Part shown: in pieces, positions 8,898 through 9,610 of the stretch | How the letters are laid out: each line of letters opens with the position of its first letter | How positions within the stretch are numbered: the first letter of the stretch is position 1 | Origin: Betaproteobacteria bacterium | Lineage (GTDB): Bacteria; Pseudomonadota; Gammaproteobacteria; Burkholderiales; Rhodocyclaceae | Assembly: GCA_016880375.1 (NCBI GenBank) | Contig: JAEHDO010000067.1 | Coordinates: 1-9,610, forward strand | Direction of reading: 5' to 3' | Length of the DNA stretch: 9,610 bases | The notes under the pieces: model-generated | Database searches by the model: none | What the model was told of the DNA's origin: nothing | What the model saw: only the letters and a program-made list of their open reading frames with translations | Translations under genes and position numbers: made by a program

Positions 8898-9610
8898 TTA
8901 CCGCCGCTCGACCCACCACAGCATGCCCCCTGCCGCCATCAGGAAAAGCGCGCTCGGCGTGATGGCCGAGAAATAGGGTGGCCAGCTGTTGATGGCGCCG
9001 AGATTGGAAAACAAGCCGTTCAACATATGGAAGGTGATGCCGAGCATGATGCCGGCGAAAACCTTGACGCTGACTGCCCCCATGCGGTCCTGCAGATAGG
9101 CAAACGGCAGGGCCAGCACCATCATGACCAGCGCCGCCAGCGGATAGATCAGCTTCTTCCACATGGCGATCTCGTAGCGCTGGGTATTGACCTGATTATC
9201 CTTGAGGTGGCGGATATAGCGATACAGGCTGGCCACAGACATCCGTTCGGGCAGGACCAACAGCACGCTGAGTATTTCCGGATTGATTGCAGACTGCCAG
9301 ACGGCTTCCGGCAGGCGATTGACCCTCGCCCGGTCCTTCTCGAAAACCGTCTGCGCAACTTCCTTCAGGCGCCACTTGCCGGGCGGCAGGTATTCGCCTT
9401 CCTTGGCTTCCGATATCGAGCGCAGGACCTGGTCCTTGTCGAACTCGTAGATGCGCACGCCTTCCAGCCTGGAATCGGGCAGCACCGTGCGGACATTGAT
9501 GAAGCTCAGGTCGTCCTTGACCCACAGGCCGGAGCGGAACTCCTGCCCCACCACCCGCGACATCGCCTCCAGCCGCAATTGCTTGGCGGCACGCTCCGCC
9601 GGCGGCGCGA
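8898..9610 (-). CDS. lptG: LPS export ABC transporter permease LptG, C-terminal part
   Basis: One of the two permeases (with LptF) of the LptB2FG complex that extracts lipopolysaccharide from the inner membrane and passes it to LptC and LptA. The window holds about 237 C-terminal residues; the frame stays open to the right edge (PPAERAAKQLRLEAM...), so the N-terminal membrane segments lie outside. Visible are the periplasmic beta-jellyroll domain, including SGLWVKDDLSFINVRTVL and GVRIYEFDKD, then LSVLLVLPERMSVASLYRYI, and three C-terminal membrane segments beginning with KKLIYPLAALVMMVLALPFA, AVSVKVFAGIMLGITFHMLN and SALFLMAAGGMLWWVERR. The ending WWVERR is normal for the family. In most genomes lptF lies directly upstream, so it is expected to the right. 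It converges on the RDD gene with 3 bases between stop codons and no separate terminator space. Confidence 0.95.
   Translation of the reverse strand, partial: APPAERAAKQLRLEAMSRVVGQEFRSGLWVKDDLSFINVRTVLPDSRLEGVRIYEFDKDQVLRSISEAKEGEYLPPGKWRLKEVAQTVFEKDRARVNRLPEAVWQSAINPEILSVLLVLPERMSVASLYRYIRHLKDNQVNTQRYEIAMWKKLIYPLAALVMMVLALPFAYLQDRMGAVSVKVFAGIMLGITFHMLNGLFSNLGAINSWPPYFSAITPSALFLMAAGGMLWWVERR

Overview
The window is GC-rich bacterial chromosome, very probably from a betaproteobacterium, with Rhodocyclales or a close relative my best guess. This rests on gene order and protein character. The order ilvB-ilvH-ilvC-psd-pssA-leuA, the small-type phosphatidylserine decarboxylase, the GEGSIQM form of acetolactate synthase, and the neighbouring sigma factor/DUF3619/DUF3106/RDD block are all arrangements I associate with that class. 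I see no mobile element, tRNA, rRNA or CRISPR array. The gene content is mostly housekeeping, so most of the novelty lies in regulatory DNA between genes.

Layout, left to right. (1) Bases 1-275, plus strand: the 3' part of a DUF2069 membrane protein, converging on leuA across a 32-base gap that holds two small palindromes. (2) Bases 308-6775, minus strand: a branched-chain amino acid and phospholipid gene run, read right to left as ilvB, ilvH, ilvC, psd, pssA, leuA. IlvB and IlvH make acetolactate or acetohydroxybutyrate, IlvC reduces and isomerises it, and LeuA starts the leucine branch from 2-ketoisovalerate. PssA makes phosphatidylserine and Psd decarboxylates it to phosphatidylethanolamine. 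ilvB/ilvH and ilvC/psd abut or overlap, and psd/pssA lie 23 bases apart. A strong sigma70-type promoter (6819-6847) lies just upstream of ilvB. (3) Bases 6897-8894, plus strand, divergent from ilvB: an ECF-like sigma factor, a single-span DUF3619 protein, an exported DUF3106 protein and an RDD membrane protein, closely packed or overlapping. (4) Bases 8898-9610, minus strand: the C-terminal part of LptG, converging on the RDD gene with 3 bases between them.

Three regulatory features stand out. Upstream of leuA (1934-2020) is an unlisted 28-codon ORF with 11 leucines in four runs. It is preceded by a promoter-like sequence placed so that the transcript would be leaderless, and is followed by RNA that can pair in two alternative ways; this looks like a leucine-sensing leader. 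Between ilvH and ilvC (4518-4567) is a long hairpin followed by eight U residues in the direction of transcription, so transcription may be attenuated part-way through the operon. The sigma factor gene has conserved-looking region 2 sequence upstream of its first ATG/GTG/TTG codon, implying a non-canonical start.

No gene-free stretch exceeds 300 bases. The longest is 1847-2062 (pssA to leuA, holding the putative leader ORF), followed by about 120 bases between ilvB and the sigma gene.
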